A DNA stretch of 27,139 bases from Larix sibirica (lineage: Eukaryota; Streptophyta; Pinopsida; Pinales; Pinaceae): positions 21,828-48,966 of the forward strand of contig NWUY0300033135.1 of NCBI GenBank assembly GCA_004151065.3, given 5' to 3'. Numbering within the stretch: position 1 is the stretch's first letter; each line of letters starts with the position of its first letter. The position numbers and the translations under genes are program-made. Of this stretch, positions 9,855-18,848 are shown piece by piece. The notes under the pieces were generated by a model. It saw only the letters and a program-made list of their open reading frames with translations. It was not told where the DNA came from and did not search any database.

Positions 9855-10470
9855 AGATGCAACTCTTATTATTCAGATTTTTCAAGATAGGGAGTCATCA
9901 ACATGATTCAGGTAATTTGGTTCTTTAACAATTTCCACATCCTATCTCATGCAACTCTCAGAGTAATGATAAATATTTGTAATAATTTTGACATCTTCTA
10001 TACAAATGCAATTTGTAGTTTTTGGTAATGCTCTACCAGCACTGAGACATGGGTATGACCTTGTTCCATATGTATCATGTGCTCTTTAATTCTTACTTGA
10101 ACTGAATGTCGAATTTTGTCAATGTAAGCCTTACCACATGAGCAAGTAACCTTATAGACACCTTTTTGTAATAAAAAATCTCTTAGATTCTTAATAGATT
10201 TTAATTATAGACACCTTTTTGTAATAAAAAATCTCTTGGATTCTTAATAGATTTTAATAGGTTGCTCACCTTATTGGGCAAAGTGAAGTTCATCTTTATG
10301 TTCTTCCTTTTTAGAATTCTCATTCTTTTCTCACTAACAACCTTCTATGCAAAGGGGAATGATTTTATGATATGCTGAGCTTCATAATCTTTCAACTCTC
10401 ATCTTCTAGGTGGTAAGCAAGTTTTTCCAAAAGTTTTACTACTACCCATATTTGTAACCCTTCTTTTAAA
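9855..10470 (-). pseudogene. Penelope-like element GIY-YIG endonuclease fragment
   Basis: The minus strand encodes the C-terminal part of a Penelope-like retroelement protein. Visible in order are: VSEKRMRILKRKNIKMNF with NKVSNLLKSIKNP (about 10345-10235), the linker leading to the endonuclease; GVYKVTCSCGKAYID (about 10162-10118), the GIY-YIG core with its CxC, here with YID in place of YIG; VRIKEHM; and, after a frame change, IEDVKIITNIYHYSE and VEIVKEPNYLNHVDD (about 10010-9905), the usual end with a glutamate-lysine-proline-asparagine run. In these elements the endonuclease nicks target DNA and follows a reverse transcriptase. No RT is visible upstream (above 10470), so the copy is 5'-truncated. 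A 53-bp tandem duplication breaks the frame just before the core. Family recognition rests on motif order, not a database search. Confidence 0.8.
10153..10258 (+). repeat. Tandem duplication, 53 bp x 2
   Basis: Units 10153-10205 and 10206-10258 differ by one base (TCTTAG versus TCTTGG). The unit covers the linker and the GVY motif of the endonuclease. As 53 is not a multiple of three, it shifts the frame. The near identity shows it is much younger than the host element. Confidence 0.97.
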
Positions 10471-11154
10471 AAAAAACATAAAGTACTATTTTTTCTTACT
10501 TTAATGGTTTATCATTTAACATCTTGAAGCACACGTAACTGATACGATAAACATTTGAAAAATAATGATGGGAACCAACTTGCAAATATTGTTTAGTATG
10601 AGTTTTCTTTGTAAATATCACAATGGTGTTGTGATTATAAAATAAATAATAATAAATCCAAGAAAGAGAAAATGTGTACCTATAATCTTGTCAACTCTCA
10701 ACCTCACACATATATAGATAATACTCAAAACATTGAATGGAGGAGAGGCCATCGTTGAGTCAAGATTAGCCTTGGACCTTTATGACCATTAGTGTTAAGG
10801 GTCGGTGAAGGAATGACCGACTCGATTACGACTTCCTAAGTGGAAATCAACGTGTATGGTTTTAAGATTGACAACACCTCTATATCTTAATGACTTAGTG
10901 GGAATTTCCTTGTTCTAACCTAAGCACGCTTTATTTGTAAAGTGAATGAACTTTGTAAAGTGAATGGGTGCTAAAAGGTAAGGTTGAATGAAGTTGTAAT
11001 GGGTATACATCAATATCACATTTTTTAGTTTTTTTTAATAGTTAGGGGCAATTCGAGAAGCCCATCTTTCTTTGGGTTGGGTCCTTCCCCTCGCACCTAT
11101 ACCATCATGAGAAGTGCAAAACACCCCTTTTATATTCTTACCCACCGAAAGCTT
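10471..11154. other. No gene seen
   Basis: Lies between the Penelope-like fragment and the chromovirus integrase. I saw neither a reverse transcriptase on the minus strand nor an RNase H on the plus strand. Confidence 0.45.
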
Positions 11155-11191
11155 GTTTGAAGAAATATATTATTGGCCTAGCTTGAGGAAA

Positions 11192-11239
11192 GAAGTTGGC
11201 ATATTTGTTGACAGAGAAGTTGGCATATTTGTTGAGAGA
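11192..11239 (+). repeat. Tandem duplication, 24 bp x 2
   Basis: GAAGTTGGCATATTTGTTGA plus four bases occurs twice with one difference. It repeats eight codons of the integrase zinc-binding region and keeps the frame. Confidence 0.95.
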
Positions 11240-11286
11240 TGCTAAGTTAGTCAAAGTGGTTAAGGAAGTGAGTCAAAATATAAGTC

Positions 11287-11381
11287 TGTATATTCATTGT
11301 CAATATTGAGTGTAACATGGAAAGATATTTGTATATTCATTGTCAATATTGTCAATATTGAGTGTAACATGGAAAGATATG
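11287..11381 (+). repeat. Tandem duplication, 43 and 52 bp
   Basis: Units 11287-11329 and 11330-11381 both run from TGTATATTCATTGTCAATATT to AACATGGAAAGATAT. The second carries an extra internal GTCAATATT, itself a 9-bp duplication. It lies at the start of the integrase core. Confidence 0.95.
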
Positions 11382-12400
11382 TTGATTGATTTTGTTTTAG
11401 GATTTCTTAAGATATGTCTTTTTGTTTATGATGATATATTGATTTTTTATGATTTGACATTTTTTTGTTTTGTAAAGAGATTAATGAAGTAATATATGAT
11501 ACGCAATTTTTTTCCAAGGAGAATGTAAGGATACATAGTTTGTCAAGGATATTTATTTCAAATAGGGGTTTAAGGTTCTTTGATGATTTTTGGGGGACAT
11601 TGTAGAAAAGCTTGGGCACATGTTTATAGTATAGCTCAACACACTATTAATATAGAGATGGATTAAATTGAGGTTGTGAACAAAAGTTTGGTTAATTTCT
11701 ATGATTTTTAATGGAAAATAGAATACTACAGTGGGATAATTCTGAGCACATATAGAGTTTTCTCATAATAGCATGGTGAATAGATTGACGAAAATATTTC
11801 CTTTTCTAATTGTGTATGGATGTAATCTGAATAGTGCTATATATCTAATTGAATTGTTTGTTGAGATGTAGAGGAGTGATGATGTAGAAATATTTGTTGA
11901 ACTAAGGATGGAGATACATGTGTAGGTTCAAGATTACTTGAGAGAGAGAAATGCAATGCAAAAGAAGCATAAGAAGGGTATTCATGGCATTTTGAGAGGG
12001 TGACTTAGTTAGGTGCATTTGAGAAAGAAGCATCCCAAAAGAACTTATAGCGGGTTGAATGTAAGACTAGACCTTGCAAGGTAAAGATGAATTTTGTTAT
12101 CATGCATATGAAATGGAGCTGCCAAACTTAGTTTTGACATATCATGATTAATACTTAATGTGAAAGGCCTTTATGATTTTGGAGGTTATGGCTATATGAA
12201 GTTGAGGAGAATGAGGATATTGAACTAGATTGGATGGATTAGATGCCAAAGGAGAAGTGACCAAAAGTTGATAAAACATTGGAAGACAAAGTATTCTAGA
12301 TGTGAGGTGGAGAGTACAAGTGGTAGTTGGTGGAGTGGAGGAATAAACCGGATGATGCAAGCATGTGGATTTTAAAGGATGACTACTAGAGACTTTATAA

Positions 12401-14060
12401 ATGAAAATCTATAATAGAGCAAGTGAATGATGATGTGCATGCAAATGCACATACCTATTTTTGTTACAGGATTTTAATGCAAGCACATCTAGATGTTTGC
12501 TCATACACAATAACATAGAGAGAAGCTTATGAGGTGAGAATAAAAAATGTGCAAATAGAATGGAGGCGGAAGGAAAATGTTTGTGCGTAGAAACAATATA
12601 TGTAGAAACTGTGTGTGCGTGGGGAAATAAAAAGGGCATGCGTGTAGGAGTTAATGAAGAGTTAGGAATATGAATCCAAAACCTTAATAAGGTGGCAAAT
12701 TTGTTGAGCCAAGAAGATGAGTAGATAAACCATTGTGGTTGGTGGTTGAGACCATTGGAAACCTAAAGGCCAAAAGGATGAAGGATAAAGGACTATAGAG
12801 AGAAGAGGATTCAGTTGGCTTTGCTAGGAAGAGTGTTAGTTCCCAAGTAGTTAATGCTGGAGAAAAGGAGTACAATTTAACTTTAAGCTAGAGAAAGAAT
12901 ATTGGTTTACTAGAAGAGGAGATTGGCACCTAATTGATTGGACATAAGAGAAGGAAGAATGTAAAGGAGGAAGACCATTAACTAAAGGGTATCAAAGCCA
13001 AGTTGACAAGTCAAAGAGTGCATACTACGTGTAGAGGAGAAGCACATGTTGGATGTGTGATTTGTAAAAGAAAGTGAGGGTAAGTAGGAGAAGCTAAGTG
13101 GGCCATGCAAGCTTGAGACATCCCATAACATATATATGTAAATTTGCTAAACATATTGGTGAGAATAAGTAGATAATTTTGAGTTGTTCCTAGATATTTA
13201 TAATTTTTATTCTATGAGATTGTGTTTATTTATTTCCTATTTATTAATGAACATGTATGATCCTTAAACAAACACTTAAAACTATTGAGAATTCATTACC
13301 ATTCATTGTTGTGTTGGCTCATAACTCCTCGCATATGAATTAAAGGTGAAATTATTATTAAAATTGTTTGGTCTAATTAAATATTAAACCATTTTCGTCT
13401 ACTCTTTTGCTTTTTTCTTTATATTAATGAAATGTACAAAGAGTAAACCCCGGGTCCTTCTCCTCATTTCAAGACAATATTCACATAGACAACCAACCAA
13501 AGGACTTGATACCCTTGTAACTCACAACTCTCAACCACCCAAACTAACCCACCAAACTTTATTTATTTATTTATTTTTTATTTTAAAAATATACTTATAT
13601 GTTAAAAATAATTTAACTTTTCAATCTATAAAATAAAATATTTTTAAATTAAATGATTGAATATTTAAACTATCCAAAATTAATAAAATTGTATTCTTTT
13701 ATATTTATAATTTCTTCTAAGATTATAAAACATATATTACATTAACATAATAATACAAATTAATACAAATTACATTTTAAGTTTCACATGGGCTCCTGAT
13801 AGAAAGAAAAAAATCATTGACTTCATCTTATTCACGTGAATAATTGTGTGTACTACCTTATTATGTCCCCGACATTTAGTTTTCTTTCAAGGACATTAAC
13901 CCGCAGGCCATCTCCAATTGTTTTTGCGTTCATCAAGGTTTTAACATAATGTACAGAATTTTGATTTTGAAGATTTTTTTAAAGAGTAATTTTTGTGAAT
14001 TTTTTTGGCTCCCTGTACCGTGAGTTAGATCTGGGTTCTTGTGCCCGAGGACCTAGTGAC
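12401..14060. other. No gene seen; AT-rich
   Basis: The first part (to about 13050) may be the 3' end of the chromovirus, but no polypurine tract and LTR pair matching the 1058 LTR is evident. A TGTTGG at 13048 is a weak LTR-start candidate. From 13370 on the DNA is very AT-rich, with a (TTTA)n run at 13558-13580. Confidence 0.45.
13558..13580 (+). repeat. (TTTA)n short microsatellite
   Basis: About five TTTA units, the last ones degenerate, in AT-rich DNA. Confidence 0.8.
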
Positions 14061-14070
14061 GTGATAACGT

Positions 14071-14078
14071 TATATATA
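14071..14078 (+). promoter_or_regulatory. Possible TATA box of the LRR gene
   Basis: TATATATA about 225 bases before the ATG at 14304. This fits a promoter with a leader of about 200 bases, but such strings are common in AT-rich DNA. A CCAAT motif lies downstream rather than upstream of it, which argues against a standard arrangement. Confidence 0.2.
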
Positions 14079-14110
14079 CTTTAAATGTGATTTAATGCGA
14101 TTCAGTGGAG

Positions 14111-14181
14111 ACCAATCAGAGTGGCGTCACCAGGCTGCAAGGCGATTACGTTGGATCCTTGTTGATCAAGGAATGATTGGT
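14111..14181. repeat. Inverted repeat ACCAATCA / TGATTGGT
   Basis: A perfect 8-base inverted pair (14111-14118 and 14174-14181) spans 71 bases upstream of the LRR fragment. It could be chance or the ends of a very small decayed element. Confidence 0.3.
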
Positions 14182-14303
14182 ACTTGTTATTAAATATTGC
14201 GTGTAAACGTGGACTATACTTACACTAAAATATCGTCTTAGATATTGCTTCTCACTCTCTTAATTTCCTATTGTCGTTTCCATTGGAGAACCGTAGACCA
14301 GCG

Positions 14304-14685
14304 ATGCCAGGCTTACTGCAAATTTTCATGTTAATTTTTTGCATGTCATTATACTCATCATGCCGAAGCCAAAACGTAGAATGTGCGGAAGAAGACCGAG
14401 CTACGTTATTAGATTTCAAAGCGGGCATCGTTCACAATCCCACTGGAGCACTTAAAACATGAAAAAGCAACGATTGTTGTCGATGGAATAGTCTGCTCTA
14501 TGACACCCACAGCGGTCGAGTGGTAAATCTCATTCTCGACCCAGATGGAGGTAACATCATTGAATACATGATTGGAACTATATCGTAGTCCATTGGTAAT
14601 ATCTTATATCTCCATAAGTTTAATATTTTCAGCTGGAAAAATATGGGTGGAGCAATTCCATCTTCCATTTCTCCAATCAAAGTTT
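14304..14685 (+). pseudogene. 5' fragment of a leucine-rich-repeat protein gene
   Basis: Encodes the N-terminus of a secreted or membrane LRR protein of the plant receptor-like or polygalacturonase-inhibitor type. From the ATG at 14304, residues 1-26 form a signal peptide (LLQIFMLIFCMSLYSS). The N-terminal LRR cap follows, with EEDRATLLDFKAGI and NDCCRWNSLL; the paired Cys of the cap is present. Then come GRVVNLIL and the first repeats, with MIGTIS, SIGNILYLHK and GGAIPSSI. The frame is kept throughout but has a TGA at 14460, where the family has Trp, and a TAG at 14586. After about 14685 the match fades into a T-run; a possible trace of a further repeat (GGIPLWIVILQ) lies near 14718. Only about 130 codons remain of a protein usually several hundred long. 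Confidence 0.8.
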
Positions 14686-15125
14686 GTTTTTTTTTTCCCC
14701 TTTTGTTTTCCATAGGAGGCATTCCCCTTTGGATAGTCATCCTTCAAAAGGTATCTTTCCAAAATGAGCTATATACATAAACACCATGTTCTCATAATCA
14801 ATCCCAGCTTATGTTGGCATGGTTTGAGTTGCCCACCTTATGTTGGCATTTGTGTCCAATTCTCACCCACAAATATCACTTTGAATAATTACGCTTCACA
14901 ATTATGATAATAGACTGTTAATTATTTCACCTCCAAGAGGATATTAGACTCTGGTTTAGATGGTTCTGCATTGCTGGATATAAATTATGAGTAGCTAGTG
15001 TCTTTTCTTTTCATAATGATCATATGGCTATACTGCCTTACTTGTTATGTATAATTTGTATGAAGGGTGCAGAGGTTCCTTACATAGAGATCTTTGGCAC
15101 ATTTGCATTAGTAGTGGGAGCCATG

Positions 15126-15206
15126 GTATGTGCAAGTTATCGACTTTGGCTATTGGTATTAGATTTTGAACTACTTATTCTAATAACTCCAAATGTGCTT
15201 CTACAG
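15126..15206 (+). other. Intron of the hydroxylase fragment (81 bp)
   Basis: GTATGT...CTTCTACAG, between VGAM and VGMEFW, phase 0. Both splice sites look intact. Confidence 0.8.
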
Positions 15207-15270
15207 GTTGGAATGGAATTTTGGGCCCGTTGGGCTCACCGAGCTCTCTGACATGCTTCCTAACATGAAG

Positions 15271-15859
15271 TTGCGGATCTAGACGAGGTTGTTGTGAGGA
15301 GGTTACAGTGGCCATGAATGGCATGAAAAGAAACGTTGTTATGACTAATGAAGCATAACAGTCCATGTCAAATTGAGATAGTGTGTAGGCTACTGGGTTG
15401 AGAGAGTTTTAATTCGATCCCTTTGGGTTTGAAGGAGAATGAGTACATAGTCCTGCTAGAGGGAATCGATCGGTACCACACACACGAGACGTTGCTAGAT
15501 CATTGCTCCTCAATTGCAATCCAAAGGGTGAGCACTTGGGTGGACTTGGTGTGGTTTGTGGTGATCCTCTTCAACAAACCACAAACATACAATCATTTCA
15601 TATGGAGTTGCACTTTGGAAAGCCGTCGAGATGGTTTAAGGATATTAATTTCTTCTAGTGGATGTTTTAGCGGAGGAGATAGAGATGAGGAAGTGCATGA
15701 GGTATACTGGTGCACAAAGTATTGATATTTAAAAGTACAAGCCAACTGTACCATAGCAGATAGGTTTTGCAATATATAATGCCCTTTTGCTCCATTGATT
15801 TGAGAGTTGTGGAGATGTTGAGTTTGTATTCAAATTGAAAATCAATTTTCTTTTGGCAG
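15271..15859 (+). other. Second intron of the hydroxylase fragment
   Basis: About 590 bases between the damaged HAS...HE segment and SHHRPRK. The acceptor is clear; the donor is not. A 100-codon chance frame at 15423-15725 shows no recognisable domain. Confidence 0.6.
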
Positions 15860-16097
15860 TCTCATCACCGACCAAGGAAAGGACCTTTTGAGTTGAATGA
15901 TGTGTTTGATATCATCAACTTTGTTCCTACCATTGCCTCAATGGCCTATGGATGCTTCAACAAAGGCTTTGTGCCAGGTCTTTGCTTTGGTCCTGTAAGT
16001 ACTGGCATGTCTTGTCTGTTTCCATCATTGAATTTCTCACAATTACCAAATTGACAGTATTATTTAAAGATTGCTATGATCACTGTAAATTTCAGCG

Positions 16098-16259
16098 AAG
16101 TTTGATTTAATAGATATGTCAATGTGATTTCCAACAACAACATGTTAGGAGCACTATTATCAAAATTAAATTTGAACCAAGTTTGAATTAATAGCTATGT
16201 CAAGGTCATTTTCAAGAATAATATGTTAGGGACACTATTATCAAAATTTACCATGCATT
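16098..16259 (+). repeat. Imperfect tandem repeat, 81 bp x 2
   Basis: AAGTTTGATTTAATAGATAT at 16098 and AAGTTTGAATTAATAGCTAT at 16179 begin two units that also share ATGTTAGG and CACTATTATCAAAATT. They lie in the third hydroxylase intron. Divergence is about 20 percent, so the duplication is old. Confidence 0.85.
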
Positions 16260-16350
16260 TTGAAATTTTCCCCGGGGGCTTGGTATCATTATTTTTGGGA
16301 TGGCATTTATGTTTGCTTAGCACGATTTCTTAAACCGATTGCCTTCTTTA

Positions 16351-16681
16351 AAAAACTAAGATTTCTTTTGATAAATTTGTCAACTCAGATTGAGATATAG
16401 TTCACAATTTTCAAGTAATTGTGGTTAAAATGGTATGGAAAGATGTTATCTCACTCACTTGTGATATGTGAGTAGATATCACAAAAGAAAATTAGTGTGC
16501 AACAAACTAGAATTTTTGCACCAAGTTAGAATTTTTGCCCTTTAGTGTTACGAGAGAAGAAAAGTAGTCTCNATAGTCAAACTAGCTAGTCTTTGTCCAA
16601 GTAATCTATTGTTTGTTAAATTTTGCAAATATTTGGAGTTAACATTCCCTTGATTAGATTAGTTACATTACAATTTCCTGT
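16351..16681. other. Junction between host-gene fragment and retroelement
   Basis: No coding signal. The hydroxylase match stops near 16350 and retroelement coding starts near 16682, so the breakpoint lies within this stretch. One ambiguous base is at 16572. Confidence 0.6.
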
Positions 16682-17040
16682 GGGGAGTATAAAATTAACC
16701 TAAACCTATATCCTCCAGCAAGGCCTAGTGTGACTTATGAATATTATGCATGAGCTAATTTCGAATATGAAAATGAAAGTGTGCAGCCTATCCTCTCCAT
16801 TACTAAAGATCTTCCTTTTAAGGATGAAACAAAGGATGATGTTATCTCTAGTTTTATTAGTAACCCATCGTCTGTCTCCTAGCATACATATCAACTGATA
16901 CATAATGAAATAAAGGATAACCCTGAACGAGAACCAAAAGATGAAGATAAATTCCAACAAGAAAAATTCATAGTAGTATTCCTATCGAAATTGAGCCTGA
17001 GAAAACTTTAAACATAAACCCAAATCTGAATCCACTGTAA
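16682..17040 (+). pseudogene. Tat/Athila-type pol: spacer before reverse transcriptase
   Basis: Open apart from two stops: YPPARPSVTYEYY at about 16708, then ENESVQPILSITKDLPF, and after a frameshift IPIEIEPEKTLNINPNLNP. Charged, poorly structured sequence of this kind joins protease and RT in large plant gypsy elements. Gag, protease and the 5' LTR are not seen upstream, so the element is 5'-truncated here. Confidence 0.6.
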
Positions 17041-17760
17041 AAAGACTAGCTGCTACAAGTTCTAAAATCTGAAAAAACAGCTTTTACATGGGATTATAGA
17101 GATATTAATGGTGTATACCCTGATCTTTGTACGCACCACATCTACATAAAGAAAGACTGCATCCCAAGTAGAAAACCGCAAAGGAGGATGAACCTTGCAT
17201 TACGAGATATTGTCAAACATGAGCTCCCTAAAATTTTGGATGTTAATTTTATTTATCATATATTTGATAGTGAATGGGTATCACCTCTTGTCATATTTCC
17301 TAAGAAAAATAGAAAATGGGGGATTTGCGTAGATTACAGAGAGCTGAATAAGGCCACACAAAAAGATCATTTCCCATTTCCCTTCATAGACCAAGTACTC
17401 GACACTCTATTAGGTAATATTTTATTTTTTTTCTCAATGCTTTCAGCGGATACAACTAGATTCAGATAGCAGCCAAAGATCAAGATAAGACAACTTTTAC
17501 CTATCCATGGGGTACATTTTCATATCAAGTTCTTCCTTTCTGTCTCTGTAATGCACCTGCTACCTTCTAGAGGGAAATTTTGGGCATTTTCTAAGATTTG
17601 GTTAATGAAAGTGTCGATATTTGCATGGATGATTTTACACTATATGGTAATACCTTTGAAGAAGCATTATCTAACCTTGAAAAATTACTTAAGCGCTGTA
17701 AACAGTTAAATATTTTTGACTAAGCACATAAAAGTGCCATATACTAATGATAGAAGGGGT
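17041..17760 (+). pseudogene. Tat/Athila-type Ty3/gypsy reverse transcriptase
   Basis: Reads from LLQVLKSEKTAFTWDYRDI through DLCTHHIYIKKDCIPSRKPQ and RRMNLALRDIVK into the palm: SEWVSPLVIFPKKNRKWGI, VDYRELNKAT, then (new frame from about 17455) TTFTYPWGTFSYQVLPF, LCNAPATF, and ICMDDFTLYG near 17620, the YMDD active-site box with Tyr to Cys. The order and the CTHHIY-type entry motif are those of the Tat/Athila lineages rather than the chromoviruses. Lesions include a frameshift near 17450, a TAG where the family has Gln after ATF, a TAA in the next helix, and a frameshift near 17720. Confidence 0.88.
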
Positions 17761-17779
17761 TGTTCTGAGACATTTTCCT

Positions 17780-18420
17780 TCCACTGCAGGTATTCAGGTT
17801 GACCCAAAGAAGGTTAATGTAATACTCGACATTCCTCTACCCAAGACATAGAAGGAGGTACACATTTTTCTGGGTAAGACTAGTTACTACCGTCGCTTCA
17901 TGGAAAAATATTTGAAAATTGCCTCTCCTTTGTTTCCTTTATTAATGAAAGATGCAGAATTTTCTTGGACTAATAAGTGCAATGCATCTTTTAGGATATT
18001 AAAATAATTACTATCCACAACCCCCATTTTACGAGGACAGGACTAGAGATTTCCATTTCACATTGTTTCATATGCATCTAATATAGTTGTTAGGGTGATA
18101 CTAGGTCAGGAAGAATACAAAAAATCATATTGTATTTACTATGCTAGTAAAAATTTAACTCCATCAGAATTAAACTATACATTTACAAAGAAGGATTTTC
18201 TTGCGGTGGTGTTCTCAATCAACAAGTTTCGACATTATATCACAGGTTATTCCACTTTTATTCACATAGATCATTCGACGATCAGGTATCATGCTAAAAA
18301 ACCTATAAAAAATGCACAAGTTACTAGATGGTTGTTACTTCTATAGGAATTTTATATTACAATTGTTGATAAGCCTGGTAAAGATAATGTGGTAGCATAT
18401 TTATTATCTAGGTTTGTCAC
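17780..18420 (+). pseudogene. RT connection and RNase H domain of the Tat-like element
   Basis: After the thumb, VDPKKVNVILDIPLPK and GKTSYYRRFMEKYLKIASPL mark the RT connection region. RNase H follows (about 18040-18345): FHIVSYASNIVVRVILGQ, YASKNLTPSELNYT, TFTKKDFLAVVFSINKFRHY and FIHIDHSTIRYHAKK. The first catalytic Asp is Tyr and the Glu of the TEKE-like motif is changed (TKKD); the Asp in HIDHS is kept. EFYITIVDKPGKDNVVA, the usual end of this domain, then follows. In-frame TAG and TAA codons lie at sites where the family mostly has Gln or Trp. Confidence 0.85.
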
Positions 18421-18848
18421 AAATAGGGACAATTCTCCTGTACAAGATGACTTTCCAGATGAACATTTATTTGCAATTTATGTCCACACACCTTCGTGCG
18501 TGGATGTTGCTAATTTTATTGATGCGGGAAAGTTACCTAACCATATTTCTCCCAGAGAATGACGAAGGATCATCTAACAAAGCGCAAGGTACTCGTGGGT
18601 GAATGGTTTTCTCATTTTATACAGGACCTTATCAGATTATCCAAAGGTGCATCTAAGAAAATGAAATTCCTGATGTTTTGAAGGCCTGCCATGACGATCC
18701 CTGTGGGGGGTATTTTGCTGACAGAAGGATTAGCCACAAAGAATTGCACATGGGTTATTATTGGCCTAATTTTTTTCATGATGCAAAGGAATATGTGCAA
18801 AAGTGTGAGAGTTTCCAGAGAATGGCCCAACCTATTTAGTCGGATGAG
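18421..18848 (+). pseudogene. Linker and zinc-binding region of the integrase
   Basis: DDFPDEHLFAIYVHTPSCVD leads to LKACHDDPCGGYFADRRISH (about 18679-18738) and MGYYWPNFFHDAKEYVQKCE. This is the HHCC zinc-binding domain that precedes the gypsy integrase core. Two ligands look lost: the His of the usual GGHF is Tyr, and the second Cys (usually CDSCQR) is Phe (CESFQR). A frameshift near 18630 separates the two parts. Confidence 0.8.

Larger units (their letters stand above)
11155..12400 (+). pseudogene. Chromovirus integrase with chromodomain, decayed
   Basis: Plus-strand pol 3' part of a Ty3/gypsy chromovirus, with many frameshifts. In order: the zinc-binding end with YYWPSLRKEVGIFV (from 11167); LIDFVLGF (about 11383-11406), holding the first catalytic Asp; KENVRIHSLSRIFISNRG (about 11517-11569), where the second catalytic Asp is Asn; IEVVNKSLVNF (about 11666), with the Glu of the DDE triad retained; FLIVYG-like and VHLRKKHPKRTYSGLN (about 12016-12063); PCKV and AYEMELP (12072-12125); GLYDFGG; and a chromodomain remnant, LVEWRNKPDDASMW (about 12330-12370). 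Chromodomains steer integration toward modified histones. Two small tandem duplications (11192-11239, 11287-11381) lie within it. It is in line with the RT at 8055-8590 and probably the same copy. Confidence 0.85.
15024..16350 (+). pseudogene. Beta-carotene hydroxylase gene fragment, introns kept
   Basis: Matches plant non-haem di-iron beta-carotene 3-hydroxylase, the plastid enzyme that makes zeaxanthin. Four exon pieces are in order. Piece 1 (about 15024-15125) has GAEVPYIEIFGTFALVVGAM and donor GTATGT. Piece 2 (from 15207, acceptor CTTCTACAG) reads VGMEFWARWAHRAL, then a TGA at 15249 where the family has Trp, with a small deletion in the next His motif and a TAA at 15261. Piece 3 (15860-15994, acceptor TTTTGGCAG, donor GTAAGT) is fully open for 45 codons: SHHRPRKGPFELNDVF to KGFVPGLCFGP. 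Piece 4 (about 16276-16350) has GLGIIIFGMAFMFA, a TAG, then HD; its acceptor AG is lost. The transit peptide, first part and last exons with the remaining His motifs are missing. Retained introns show a DNA-level copy, not a retrocopy. Confidence 0.85.

Noticed and set aside
15395-15425. tRNA-like TTCGATCCC box
   Set aside because: No matching acceptor, D or anticodon stems can be folded around it.
15423-15725. 100-codon plus-strand ORF
   Set aside because: It lies inside the second hydroxylase intron, has no recognisable domain and no supporting splice or start context.
18612-18830. Minus-strand ORF of 72 codons
   Set aside because: Shadow of the integrase zinc-binding region, which reads convincingly on the plus strand.
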